Shown here one piece after another: positions 8,962 to 17,702 of a stretch of 64,000 nucleotides of DNA. The notes beneath the pieces were generated by a model, which saw only the letters and a list, made by a program, of their open reading frames with translations, was not told the DNA's origin and did no database searches. The DNA is from Bradyrhizobium sp. CCBAU 51627. GTDB lineage: Bacteria > Pseudomonadota > Alphaproteobacteria > Rhizobiales > Xanthobacteraceae. The stretch lies in assembly GCF_028128765.1 (NCBI RefSeq), contig NZ_LBJG01000024.1, positions 558,001-622,000 of the forward strand, given 5' to 3'. Each line of letters starts with the position of its first letter. The first letter of the stretch is position 1. The position numbers and the translations under genes are program-made.

Positions 8962-9939
8962 CTATTCAGCGGCTCTAGGAAATGTTTCGTTCGCTGTGAG
9001 GCGGCCCTGCGCGCATTGAGTGACTTCGCAAGCACCCGTGCTTTGCGTTATTTTGACGCAAACCTTTGCTGGGGTATCCTGATCATATTGCTCGGAATAC
9101 CGCCCCGGGTCGGAACTCGAAAACTGCGTCACTGAGCGAGTTTTTTGAACAAAGTAGCCGCCCGGGTGCTTTGGATGGATGCAGTCCCCCACCTGTCCGG
9201 CGCTGCAACCCGGGTTGGGGCCGTGCGAACAGGTCTTCATTACGGTATCCGAGGTTACAGGCTGAGTATCCCATACAACCTGGGGCGGATCCCTTACGAT
9301 GACCTTGGAGTTCGTTTCACCGCCGACCTTTAGCTGAAGAAAAACATCGCCGTTGCCAGTACGCTCAATGACTATTTGCTCCGTTTTTCCCTGAGTCCAC
9401 TTCTCGGGCTTGCTGACTAGGGTGCCACCTTTTACGAGAGGTGGTGCATCATAGTTTGCATTTGCATCGTCGAGGTTTCTTCCAACCCAGAACGCCTCGA
9501 ACGTGAGAAAATCTCCCTCTCTACTGCGCAACCAGATAGGCAGCCCCGCCGATTTGTGATTGAGGCAGCTTTCGTAAGCGGCTATGGCCCGCGCCGAGTA
9601 AGTTTGTGAAAAATAGCTTGTCGCATAGGAGCTGCGGTAGTCAAATTTCGTAGCTTGAGCTATCCGAACAGCTTTTTCCTTGGCTTCAGCGTAGCTGCCC
9701 GAGCCGGAAATCAACCCATAGGAACCACTCAAGGCGCCGCTCTTTTTTGCTTGATCGAATTCCTCCTGACTTGCGGTAAGAACAAAGGCCAGCTCGGTTT
9801 CTCCCGTGGCGCGAATGTCCTTCATCTCTTGAACCAAGAAAGCTCGCGGGTCACATTGCGCTTCTGCGTAGTTTGTGAAAGCAAACAATGCGACGGCGCT
9901 TGCGCACATAGCGCAAAGGAACGCACTGAGGCGGGTCAT
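8962..9939 (-). CDS. Secreted protein of unknown function
   Basis: A 325-residue protein with a clear Sec signal peptide (about residues 1-27, ending NYAEAQ), so it is probably periplasmic or extracellular. The middle contains a GSYGLISGSGSYAEA glycine/serine-rich stretch. The C-terminal third is rich in cysteine (for example CSHGPNPGCSAG and CEVTQC), suggesting disulphides in the exported protein. I do not recognise the family. No neighbour on the same strand shares an operon with it. Confidence 0.75.
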   Translation of the reverse strand: MTRLSAFLCAMCASAVALFAFTNYAEAQCDPRAFLVQEMKDIRATGETELAFVLTASQEEFDQAKKSGALSGSYGLISGSGSYAEAKEKAVRIAQATKFDYRSSYATSYFSQTYSARAIAAYESCLNHKSAGLPIWLRSREGDFLTFEAFWVGRNLDDANANYDAPPLVKGGTLVSKPEKWTQGKTEQIVIERTGNGDVFLQLKVGGETNSKVIVRDPPQVVWDTQPVTSDTVMKTCSHGPNPGCSAGQVGDCIHPKHPGGYFVQKTRSVTQFSSSDPGRYSEQYDQDTPAKVCVKITQSTGACEVTQCAQGRLTANETFPRAAE

Positions 9940-10151
9940 TTTCCTAACCTCCGCATGAGATGATTAAACAACCAATGCTTGAGCGCCGCTCACCGCTCGT
10001 CAAGGGCGAAAGTAACTATTCTTAGTACTTGACATTGCGGCAACGGATGCGTGTACATCAACGGCAGGTCGCCCCGCGTGTTGGAAAAATGCCGCGAACC
10101 CAAAAACTCGCCCCAGGGATCGACTGGAAGACCTCATCGCAACACGCGCAG

Positions 10152-10415
10152 CTAACGCGCGCGTCCCATGCGCGTGATGAGGCGCACGCGATCGCCGTCG
10201 CGCTCCATGCGGAGGCGATATCCGTCGTACTTCACCTCATGGAGCCAATCTGGGCCGTTCGGGACCGTGGTGCCTTTGGTTGGCAGGCAAAATTCGAATG
10301 AACGCATGCGGGAAAAATAGGCATTCTCGCCTGATTTGCGAGGGCGACTTCGTGAGCGCGGACTAATGGGCTGTGGGCTAGGCTCCACAACCTCGGGCAG
10401 AGACATTGCTACCAA
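10152..10415 (-). pseudogene. N-terminal fragment of an ATP-dependent DNA ligase (LigD type)
   Basis: The frame contains LHEVKYDGYRLRMERDG, the nucleotidyltransferase motif I (the lysine of KYDGYR is the adenylated residue) and the start of the next strand, then stops. The rest of the adenylation domain and the OB fold are missing, so this is a truncated copy; related but longer copies lie at 42649-43596 and 44578-45481. Confidence 0.8.
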
Positions 10416-10476
10416 GCTACTAGGAATAGACTTTTTTCAGTCAGACGCTTTTGTATAGCACTTCCTTGGTTTGGCC

Positions 10477-10839
10477 ATGCCGCACCTTCCGAACCTCAAT
10501 CCGGTTCGCCCCGGTCCCGGTCCTGAACAGCGACTGCGCAACTTGCAGCGCAGGTTCCGTGCGGTGTCGTCGCGTCATGATCGTGCTATCAAGCTGCGCC
10601 GTGTCATGAACGCGGCGATGGCGATCTCAGCCGTTACACTAGCTGTTGCGGTCTTCGGGGTCTTGGCTTCGAGCCCTTGGCCGGTCACGACAACGCTCAG
10701 ACATATCGCGTCCGCGCCCAACTGTGAGTTTGCCCGCTTGTTTGGCTTGGCACCGGCGAGGCTGGGAGAGCCGGGGTACTGGAGACATCATGATCGCGAC
10801 AGGGACGGAGTTGCTTGTGAGCCATGGCCGTCGCGGTAG
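10477..10839 (+). CDS. Membrane-anchored Excalibur calcium-binding domain protein
   Basis: A 120-residue protein. A basic N-terminus is followed by one transmembrane helix (about residues 46-66) and a C-terminal Excalibur domain with the DRDRDGVACE motif (DxDxDGxxCE), which binds calcium in extracellular proteins. The ATG at 10477 is preferred over a TTG 6 bp upstream. Probably inner-membrane anchored with the domain outside. Confidence 0.8.
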   Translation: MPHLPNLNPVRPGPGPEQRLRNLQRRFRAVSSRHDRAIKLRRVMNAAMAISAVTLAVAVFGVLASSPWPVTTTLRHIASAPNCEFARLFGLAPARLGEPGYWRHHDRDRDGVACEPWPSR

Positions 10840-10942
10840 TTTAAGGTTCGTGTTTCGGCCAATTCTCTAGCGGCCCAAGGCTGAGCTCCAAGACATTTAA
10901 TGGGGCCCCCAGCCGGAAACATGTTGAAACGGGAGGAGGTAA

Positions 10943-11365
10943 ATGTGGGAGCTTACCTACGAACTGATAAAAGCGCTGATCGTTGAGGCTTTGAAATGGG
11001 GAATTCTCGCCCTTGGCGGCTGGCTAATCCTGAATGTTGCGCCAATCACAAGATCGATTGCCAAGAAGGGCATTCCTCGCTCTATGGTCATCACCATCAT
11101 TGCGGCTGTGACCATATCTGGCTTCCTGAATGGCGCTATCACAATACTCTACAACGATTACCAAATAGCTCGCCTTGGCGAGTGGGGCCAGGATCCTGGT
11201 CCCTTGGACCCCAAAAACGTCAACGGCGGTTATGGGCCAGTCACGGCGACTTGTCCAAAAGGCTCTTACGTCGTGGGCGTCCGCAACTACGGTAACACGG
11301 CTAAGCCATATTGCATCGGGTGCTTCGTGGCCGTTCAGGTATTGTGCCGAAAGCTGAATAACTGA
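10943..11365 (+). CDS. Two-TM membrane protein with a cysteine-containing C-terminal domain
   Basis: A 140-residue protein preceded by a good GGGAGGAGG-type ribosome-binding site. Hydrophobic helices lie at about residues 18-34 and 47-70; a soluble C-terminal half follows (GYGPVTATCPKG to CIGCFVAVQVLC) with four or more cysteines, reminiscent of small extracellular domains. No family recognised. Confidence 0.65.
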   Translation: MWELTYELIKALIVEALKWGILALGGWLILNVAPITRSIAKKGIPRSMVITIIAAVTISGFLNGAITILYNDYQIARLGEWGQDPGPLDPKNVNGGYGPVTATCPKGSYVVGVRNYGNTAKPYCIGCFVAVQVLCRKLNN

Positions 11366-11382
11366 CCTTGTTGTTTGCCCAC

Positions 11383-11679
11383 ATGTGCAACCTTTACAGC
11401 ATCACCACCAACCAAGCCGCCATCCTCGCGCTCTTCCGCGTGGTCAACCGCTACGTCGGAAACCTACAGCCAATGCCCGGCGTCTTTCCGGACTACCCGG
11501 TGCCGGTGATCCGCAACACGGAAGGCGGGACTGAGATGACGCTCATGCGCTGGGGCATGCCGCCGCGCGCGGGTGGCCCGCCAGTTACTAACATCCGTAA
11601 TACGTCATCACCACATTGGCGCGGCTGGCTAAAGCCCGAGAACCGTTGCCTTGTGCCGTTCAACAGCTTCGCCGAATAA
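11383..11679 (+). pseudogene. Truncated SRAP (YedK/HMCES) protein
   Basis: Starts MCNLYSITTNQAA, with the catalytic Cys2 of the SRAP fold, and is very close to the intact copy at 37777-38493, but stops after 98 residues at FNSFAE. The central insert and the whole C-terminal half with the active-site His are missing. SRAP proteins crosslink to abasic sites in single-stranded DNA. This copy is probably non-functional. Confidence 0.85.
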
Positions 11680-11774
11680 CCGCTTCCGACGAAGCCGCAA
11701 CTGAAATCTATCGACGGCTGATGGGGCAACTACAGCGGGCGGGATTGCGGCGGAGCGGTTACATTATTTCCCTC

Positions 11775-11978
11775 ATGATCTGGGCGATAAAGAACAAATC
11801 GCAAAGTGAGATATTAAACGAGGCGGTCCTTTTGCAGAACTTGATCGACTATGTTCTGGGGCGCATGGATTACACATCAGTTCTGCGACGAGAGTTTGAT
11901 TTCCACTCTAAGGGCATGCTCATCTCTAAAGTGAAGAAGAAGGCGTACACAGGCAGCTCGAAGCAGCCTGAGGATTAG
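11775..11978 (+). CDS. Hypothetical small protein
   Basis: A 67-residue frame from the ATG at 11775 (MIWAIKNKSQ), with a helical, lysine-rich C-terminus. It could extend upstream in frame. It follows the truncated SRAP remnant. No family recognised, and it could itself be a remnant. Confidence 0.4.
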   Translation: MIWAIKNKSQSEILNEAVLLQNLIDYVLGRMDYTSVLRREFDFHSKGMLISKVKKKAYTGSSKQPED

Positions 11979-12009
11979 GCGGGTTTTCTATCCGATCGCG
12001 CCGCCCTCG

Positions 12010-12100
12010 ATCCGGTGTGGACGTCATTCACCGATGGATACCAGATACTCAGGTTAGCTGTGTCGGGGGGAACGCAGGTAGCGCTCCCCCGCTACCAACG
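12010..12100 (-). pseudogene. Short remnant of a serine-recombinase C-terminus
   Basis: On the minus strand the frame reads ALVAGERYLRSPDTANL, matching the LVAGERYRLSP tail of the recombinase remnant at 8272-8740. Only this tail is left. Confidence 0.4.
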
Positions 12101-12196
12101 CTTCAGTATGGCGTTCACTTCGATAGTCCGTCCGATGCTCAGACAAAAGCGACGCATCTTAACGACCTCGCTGCGGTGGCGACGAAGAAATCGAAC

Positions 12197-12364
12197 ATGA
12201 CGTTCGAGGACGTTAAGGAGTTGCCGTTCCCGCTCATGCAGGGTTACCGCATCATGCGCCTTTGCAATCGCGCCCTATATGAAGTGAGGGACGCGAAGCC
12301 CGATGGTGTTTCGCGGATCGAAGTCAACGTGGTTCAGCTCGGCATTGCAAAGGGGGAGTTCTAG
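12197..12364 (+). CDS. Hypothetical small protein
   Basis: A 55-residue frame from MTFEDVKELP. A longer frame to 12017 exists but its beginning is antisense to a recombinase remnant, so the ATG at 12197 is preferred. It overlaps the next frame (GTG at 12364) by one base, suggesting coupled translation. No family recognised. Confidence 0.4.
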   Translation: MTFEDVKELPFPLMQGYRIMRLCNRALYEVRDAKPDGVSRIEVNVVQLGIAKGEF

Positions 12365-12642
12365 TGGAGCGAATCCAGTACGCGCCCCGGCGGGGCGCAA
12401 CGTATGAACCGTCGCTGGACATCCTCGTGCCTGCGCTCGCGAGGCTGCGTGAATGTCAGACCTCGATTGATGCTCTCGTGCTAATTGACTCGCTGCCGGA
12501 CATGATCTTGCCCGGCTTGGCTTACGTGGCTTCGCGCCGACAGTACGTTCCGCGCGACGCGGTGCAGGCCGTGGTGACGTACTGCGGGCCGTTGTTCCTA
12601 GAGCGGTGCCCTGGGGCGTCGTCGTTCGCGAGAACTGCTTAA
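12364..12642 (+). CDS. Hypothetical small protein
   Basis: A 92-residue frame with a GTG start overlapping the previous stop. Mostly helical and hydrophobic in the middle; I do not recognise a family. The tight coupling to the previous frame is the main support. Confidence 0.4.
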   Translation: MERIQYAPRRGATYEPSLDILVPALARLRECQTSIDALVLIDSLPDMILPGLAYVASRRQYVPRDAVQAVVTYCGPLFLERCPGASSFARTA

Positions 12643-12895
12643 GCGCTACCCCAAGCGGGCGGCATGCTCAGGCCTCGTGAGGTACGATGCCTGACAGTCT
12701 GTAAGGTTTGTCGCCTCACAAACCTTACGTTCTGGGCGCCTATTATCGTTGTGACACGCGCGTCGTCTAGGTAGCGAAGCCCTCGCACGCGAAAAATAAA
12801 GCCGTTGTCGATCCGGGTCAGTTCGCACAAAAGTCGGTCGAGCCGCTGATTCCAGGGCGGGTCATTTATCAAACCGAGGGTATGGGGCAAGGGGA
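12643..12895. other. Short intergenic stretch
   Basis: No gene supported. A GTAAGGTTTGTCGCC/ACAAACCTTAC inverted pair lies around 12700-12728 and could form a hairpin downstream of the 12364-12642 gene; it has no obvious T-run. Confidence 0.35.
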
Positions 12896-13126
12896 ATGCA
12901 ACTAATCGCTACAAGGCACTACCACGACTGTAATCCCGTCACGCGTGAAGAATACGAGCTGCAAGACCGGATGTACCGTAAGTCTGACGTTGATTTCGTC
13001 CTGAGGGTGGCAGGCTCCCTGCCGGGCGATCCCGCAATCGAACAGTCGTACGGTCTCGAATGTGTATTTGAGTGGCTGCGAGAATGTCCAGAGCAGATCG
13101 AACGGACGGTAATCGAGAAGACCTAG
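12896..13126 (+). CDS. Hypothetical small protein
   Basis: A 76-residue acidic frame (MQLIATRHYH). No recognised family. It overlaps the next frame, so at least one of the two starts may be wrong. Confidence 0.35.
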   Translation: MQLIATRHYHDCNPVTREEYELQDRMYRKSDVDFVLRVAGSLPGDPAIEQSYGLECVFEWLRECPEQIERTVIEKT

Positions 13127-13131
13127 CTCGA

Positions 13132-13356
13132 CTCATGGAGCTGGTAGTCACGCGGCACATATGGGGCCGGGGCCTGACCGCGGAGCAGATGCAAGACACC
13201 CTTGCGTCTGCTCTCGACGAAGGCCGACGCCACTTAGTGCGCGTCCGCAAGGGACCGGACGAGCAGATGGAGATTGAATTTAAGGCTGAACTAGGGGATG
13301 TGGGACGCGCGTTCGTTGAAGCGTCCAAGAGCGCTCCCGACAACCGGCCTAGTTGA
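13132..13356 (+). CDS. Hypothetical small protein
   Basis: The frame is open from 13072; an internal start near 13132 (LMELVVTRHIWGRG in the surrounding frame) would avoid overlap with the preceding gene. It contains a helical segment and a VRVRKGPDEQMEIEF strand region. No family recognised; the start is uncertain. Confidence 0.35.
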   Translation, partial: LMELVVTRHIWGRGLTAEQMQDTLASALDEGRRHLVRVRKGPDEQMEIEFKAELGDVGRAFVEASKSAPDNRPS

Positions 13357-13504
13357 ACGCCATGAGCTTTGACGGGTTACCGGCGCTTTCGCACTCGCGG
13401 TAACAGGCGGGTACGCGATTGTCCCGAGCAAAAATCGCTCGCCGCAATTGAAGGCGAGGCCTCCGTAAGATAGGCTACGCGAGCAGCCATCCGGGAGGCG
13501 GCCC

Positions 13505-14191
13505 ATGACAGGCAAAACCTTCAAGCAGCAAGTCATCGGAACGATCTTAATAGTGCTCCTACTTTCCCTACTTTCGTTAGCCGCTAGTTGTTGGGGTAAC
13601 CCAAATGCTAGCGACCCATATAGCAGCGCCCTGCGGGTCGTTCCTGCGGTTTTGATTCCTATCGGGGCTGCTTGGCTCGCGTTCTGCGTTCAGCGGAGGG
13701 TTGCTTTCACGAAAGCCCTCTTTGATGTGTGGCAGAAAATTGTGGTTACAGTTCAGGACGCAATACAGTACACGCATTCGCCAACGCACACGCAGGCTGA
13801 ATACGCGAAGGTCATGCACAGCCTAAGTTGCCGAATAGATGATGTACGGGGTGCGTTTCGGAATGTAGGGGAAGAGCGCACAGCTTTGTCCCATGAAACC
13901 AGAAAATTCGTTTTGGCCATTCAACATGCTAAATCACTAAGCGCCTGCGCAAGTGCGTTGGCGACGTACGGCTTCCCAGAAAAGAAATCTATCGGTCTTT
14001 ATCCATTCGAAAGTCTAAAGCAGATTTCTTCCGTCATCTCACGCTTGGGCTACGGCAGTTCGATAACGTCGCAAGACTCCGAAATCGCACGGGATACAAT
14101 ATTAGCACTCTGGGGGATACTCCGTGGAGAGTTGTTGAAGGAGCTCGACAGAGATTATCCTGATTACCCTGATACACCGTTCAAAGCTTAG
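13505..14191 (+). CDS. Two-TM membrane protein, hypothetical
   Basis: A 228-residue protein with a purine-rich ribosome-binding site just upstream. Two hydrophobic helices near the N-terminus (about residues 10-30 and 42-62) are followed by a long cytosolic helical domain. No family recognised. It begins the defence-type island and precedes the HEPN gene on the same strand, but the 246-bp gap argues against a tight operon. Confidence 0.7.
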   Translation: MTGKTFKQQVIGTILIVLLLSLLSLAASCWGNPNASDPYSSALRVVPAVLIPIGAAWLAFCVQRRVAFTKALFDVWQKIVVTVQDAIQYTHSPTHTQAEYAKVMHSLSCRIDDVRGAFRNVGEERTALSHETRKFVLAIQHAKSLSACASALATYGFPEKKSIGLYPFESLKQISSVISRLGYGSSITSQDSEIARDTILALWGILRGELLKELDRDYPDYPDTPFKA

Positions 14192-14437
14192 TGGCCTCAT
14201 CGATGTCACGCTTCATGTGCTCAGCCCGAATATGATGGATTGGACCGACCTTTCCCAAAAAGCAGAGTGCAACCAGTAGCTAAGCCTTGTTGGCAACCAC
14301 TCGCGCAGTACCATACGCAGTACCGTCTAATCGACGCCGTCCAGTTGGCCAGACCGAGACGGCCACGCATGTTCTAGCGCAGCCGTCAGTCACTCTTTGT
14401 CCCCAACTGCAATTCGCCACGGAAGGATGAAGCCGGC

Positions 14438-15358
14438 ATGATGACATTCGGCCGACAAGCGACTTTGGGAAAATTCCTGATCAAGAAGCGCGACGAGACG
14501 ATCAAGGAATTGAATAAGGCTACAAGCTATTTGGCACTTACTTCGTCGTGGAGTTTGACTCCAGACCATGAGACTTTCCACCATCAGGCGTACCTTGGCG
14601 CAGTGTATAGCGCGTTCGAAGGCTATCTTTTGGATATCGCCTCGGAAATGCTTGAGTGCTTCCCTGACAAACTCAAGGACAGTGACATCAAGCTGCAGGA
14701 CTATGTAAAGAACGCCAACGACTTTATTGTCACGATGGTGGAGAAGCAGACTGACAGCCTCGGATACAAACGTTTCGAGGTGATCTCCGAAACAGTCATG
14801 AAGTATTTTCAACCAAAGCCCTTCAAGAGTACGGCTTTGCCCGTCGTTCAGGAGTTCAAAGCCACTCGTGACCTGTACGTTCATAATGGCGGCAGGTGGA
14901 ACGCAATCTACCAAAGCAAGGCGGGGCCAAATGCTCGAACCGAACCAAGTTCGGGAAAACCCTTGCCGCTCGACGTCGCGTATTTGAAGGCAGGCACAGA
15001 CGCCGCAATCACCTTTATCAACGATTTCCATGCGCAAGGGCCTCGGCAATACGAGCGCTACACCAGAGTAAAGGCCTTCGAGCAGATGTGGACCACATCC
15101 GCGCTAGAATCAGTAATGAAGTTCACAGATGCTTGGTCTGTCGAAGCGAAGATAGATATGGCGCGACCAAGCGAACTTGCGCTGAGTTGGGCATGGTCGC
15201 ATTCAGAGAAGCGCTTGTTTGATTTTTTCCTCGCGATCTACGCTCCAGATCATCCGGACGTGAAATATACCATCCAAGAGGCCATTGCGCGCTGGCCCGT
15301 CGAAACAGACTCTGGGCAGGTTATGTTGAGCTGGCTGCGCTCTCCGTTCTATTTTTGA
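14438..15358 (+). CDS. HEPN-domain protein, RiboL-PSP-HEPN-like
   Basis: A 306-residue, all-helical protein. The conserved RDLYVHNGG segment (Arg144 to His149, RxxxxH) is the active-site signature of HEPN domains, and the preceding helices (YSAFEGYLLDIASEML) fit the RiboL-PSP-HEPN/MAE_28990 type. HEPN domains are often ribonucleases in toxin-antitoxin and phage-defence systems. The last 100 residues are a separate helical region. A DUF4238 gene follows 191 bp downstream on the same strand. The HEPN call rests on one motif plus predicted helicity. Confidence 0.65.
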   Translation: MMTFGRQATLGKFLIKKRDETIKELNKATSYLALTSSWSLTPDHETFHHQAYLGAVYSAFEGYLLDIASEMLECFPDKLKDSDIKLQDYVKNANDFIVTMVEKQTDSLGYKRFEVISETVMKYFQPKPFKSTALPVVQEFKATRDLYVHNGGRWNAIYQSKAGPNARTEPSSGKPLPLDVAYLKAGTDAAITFINDFHAQGPRQYERYTRVKAFEQMWTTSALESVMKFTDAWSVEAKIDMARPSELALSWAWSHSEKRLFDFFLAIYAPDHPDVKYTIQEAIARWPVETDSGQVMLSWLRSPFYF

Positions 15359-15549
15359 TCGGCTGCCGCGCCGCGCCGCTAGCGGACCATCTCGGCAAGG
15401 GTCGAAATACATCAAGTGCCCGACTAGCGGTTAGATGCACGAGCTCCTTATGCTGGCAGCTTGCAAGGACTCGTGAGCCAATCTACACTACGACCATAGG
15501 TTTTATCAGAGAGCGCGCGCAACCGGCCCTTTGGAGAGGAGGAAGGCGA

Positions 15550-16512
15550 ATGACCGAGGCCCGGAAGCATCACTACGTGCCACAGATGTACTTGTCAGGT
15601 TTCGCGAACTCAAACGGCCAATTGTGGGCCAGCGATGCCTCGATACCGAAGACGTTTGCAGTCGGCCCCACCAACATTGCCGCGGAGCGCGATTGGAATC
15701 AGATCGACATTAACGGAGTACCGAAAGACGCTCTAGAAAAGGAGCTCGGTAAGCTTGAAGGCCTCATAGCGCCCGGCATTAAGAGGGTTCGCGAAACAGC
15801 ATCCTTCGGGACGAATGACGAGGATCGCGAAGACGTCATCAATCTCGTAACGCTCTTGGCGGTACGGAATCCGAGAGTTCGCGAAGGCATACAACGGCTC
15901 GAAACGGATCTTTTGCGCGCGATGCTCGTCGCGCCGTTCGAGGATCCGAAGCGTTGGGAAGCCGTTGTGAAGCAGATGAAGGAGATGGGCCAGTGGCCCG
16001 AAGGCCAGTCTACTGATTTCGAGGGCTTCAAAAAGTATGTCGAGGAGAATAAGGACAAGCTCTACGCGCATAAAAACCTTACGCTCGAGATGGAAATTGC
16101 GGCCTTAGAAAAAATGTACCCGGTCTTCGATGAACGCCGATGGCGTATTTTGAAGGCGAAAGAGGGGACCGGTGGCTTCGTGACCACTGATCATCCTGTG
16201 TGCGTGCACAAGCCGGAAGCTCCGGTAAATTATGGACAGCTCTATGCTCCCGGCTTCGGACTAGCGGATCGCGACATCCTATTTCCGCTGTCTCCTCTCG
16301 TTTGCCTGATTGGACGGCAGGAAGGCGAGGAGGACGTTATTGAGGTCGATCTTCATACCGTTGCCAGCGCCAATGCAACGGTGATGGGCTTCGCGTTGAA
16401 GCAGATATATTCGGTGGATGATCAGTTCTATTACACTCGCTCTCCCCACGTGCCGATCGGGCGAGGCTTCGCGCTTCTGAGGGACCCCCATTTTCTTCCT
16501 CGTGAGGCGTAA
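15550..16512 (+). CDS. DUF4238 family protein
   Basis: A 320-residue protein. It starts MTEARKHHYVPQMYLSGFA, the KxHYVPxxYLxxF signature of DUF4238, and keeps the later TTDHPV (residues about 215-220) and FPLSP motifs of the family. A strong GGAGGAAGG site precedes the ATG at 15550; the in-frame extension to 15355 is not conserved. DUF4238 proteins have no proven function but recur in defence islands. Confidence 0.85.
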   Translation: MTEARKHHYVPQMYLSGFANSNGQLWASDASIPKTFAVGPTNIAAERDWNQIDINGVPKDALEKELGKLEGLIAPGIKRVRETASFGTNDEDREDVINLVTLLAVRNPRVREGIQRLETDLLRAMLVAPFEDPKRWEAVVKQMKEMGQWPEGQSTDFEGFKKYVEENKDKLYAHKNLTLEMEIAALEKMYPVFDERRWRILKAKEGTGGFVTTDHPVCVHKPEAPVNYGQLYAPGFGLADRDILFPLSPLVCLIGRQEGEEDVIEVDLHTVASANATVMGFALKQIYSVDDQFYYTRSPHVPIGRGFALLRDPHFLPREA

Positions 16513-16665
16513 CCATCCAAGTATCGAACGCGTTACTCCGGCTAGTCGAGGCCTCTTACATGTCGTGGAGGACCTTGCGTCAGCAAGTCTTGTCGGCGGC
16601 GCTTTCACACAACCGGACGAGTTCTGGCTGTCCACCTTTTTTCATCCCACAACGCTTCCACAACC

Positions 16666-17202
16666 CTATTGCCAGCGGCGGACCAATTCGAGGGATTCGG
16701 CCACGACCCGATCTAATGGTTGGTTGGCGTCGATAACGGCATCGGCACGTCGCGGGAGCTCATCTTGCAACTCAGTTTCGACGCGATGACGGGACGCGCG
16801 GGCGAAGTCTTCGGCATCGTCCCTCGATTGGACGCGCGCATTGCGGGTGGCTGCAGGGGCACCAAGAAACAATAACCGTGGCTGAGATGGCTTACCTACG
16901 GCGGCAAGGATATCAAATATGGCAACGTGCCGGATGCCGTCGATTACAAAGTCGTCGCCGGGGTGAAAGCCTCCCGAAGCGAGCACACAGCGGCAGAACG
17001 CCGCAGAATCGTCCTCGACGAGCCTTTGACCCAGGTCCTGCAGCGCTTTGCGGTCATTCGGGTCGCCGCCGAGCCGAGCGACCTCGCTTCGCAGATAGTC
17101 GCCAAAGCCCGCCCGGCGCCAGCCGAGCGCTGCGGCAATCGCTGTGGTGACGGAGGACTTGCCGCTGCCGATCTGGCCGGAAAGACAAAGTAGCAAGCTC
17201 AT
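16666..17202 (-). CDS. P-loop nucleotide kinase (last gene of the seven-gene operon)
   Basis: A 178-residue AAA/P-loop kinase. The Walker A is SGQIGSGKSS (Lys15), followed by an NMP-binding-like region (DYLRSEVARLGG) and a DFVIDGIRH segment resembling the Walker B/NMP contact of dNMP and dephospho-CoA kinases (T4 gp1-like). A substrate nucleotide or nucleotide-like group is likely. Its ATG overlaps the stop of the ASCH gene by 4 bp. In phage DNA hypermodification pathways, comparable kinases phosphorylate a modified base; that parallel is inference. Confidence 0.85.
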   Translation of the reverse strand: MSLLLCLSGQIGSGKSSVTTAIAAALGWRRAGFGDYLRSEVARLGGDPNDRKALQDLGQRLVEDDSAAFCRCVLASGGFHPGDDFVIDGIRHVAIFDILAAVGKPSQPRLLFLGAPAATRNARVQSRDDAEDFARASRHRVETELQDELPRRADAVIDANQPLDRVVAESLELVRRWQ

Positions 17203-17702
17203 GTGAAGTTGAATGCCATCTGACGCGATCGTAGAGAGACCCAGCCTCGCCGGTCACGCTTGTCGCAACTGACTGGCTCAGTTGAAGCGGGCGCATCGAG
17301 CTCTATCAGGGTCGCATACAGCGCATCGGCGCGAGAGGACCAGAATTCATCGTCGGCTCTGATTCCTGGGCCAAAGCGATGCCGGATGCGGTCGATCGGT
17401 TCGCTGCTGAGGTCGTAGCTCCAGATGCGTCGGGCAAGCACAAGGCCACAGATCGGGCCGGCTACCTCCTTGAGGAGAATAATGTCACCATCATCGATCT
17501 CGCCGTAAGGCGCGCATCGGTTGCGACTGAAGCGCGATTCGATTGTCTTTTCGCCGGAGAGAACCATGGATAAGAACGGCTCAGCGAAGATCGCAAGATG
17601 CATACCGATCCGGCTCCCAGGTCGGATCGCGTCCGACAAATAGGTCAGCCAGAAATGATGGCCGTCGACCTGCTCCAGTAGTTCGTCGAGCTCGACCTCC
17701 AA
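17199..17702 (-). CDS. ASCH domain protein
   Basis: A 167-residue frame; the ASCH core begins MHLAIFAEPFLSMVLSGEKTIESR (described by EPFLSMVL and KTIESR) at residue 33. ASCH domains have the PUA-like fold and bind RNA or hydrolyse modified nucleosides. The conserved LLKEVAGPICGLV strand is present. The start is uncertain: 17702 would overlap the upstream methyltransferase by 58 bp, and an ATG at 17606 begins exactly at the ASCH core. The C-terminal 30 residues are not conserved. Confidence 0.85.
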   Translation of the reverse strand: MEVELDELLEQVDGHHFWLTYLSDAIRPGSRIGMHLAIFAEPFLSMVLSGEKTIESRFSRNRCAPYGEIDDGDIILLKEVAGPICGLVLARRIWSYDLSSEPIDRIRHRFGPGIRADDEFWSSRADALYATLIELDAPASTEPVSCDKRDRRGWVSLRSRQMAFNFT

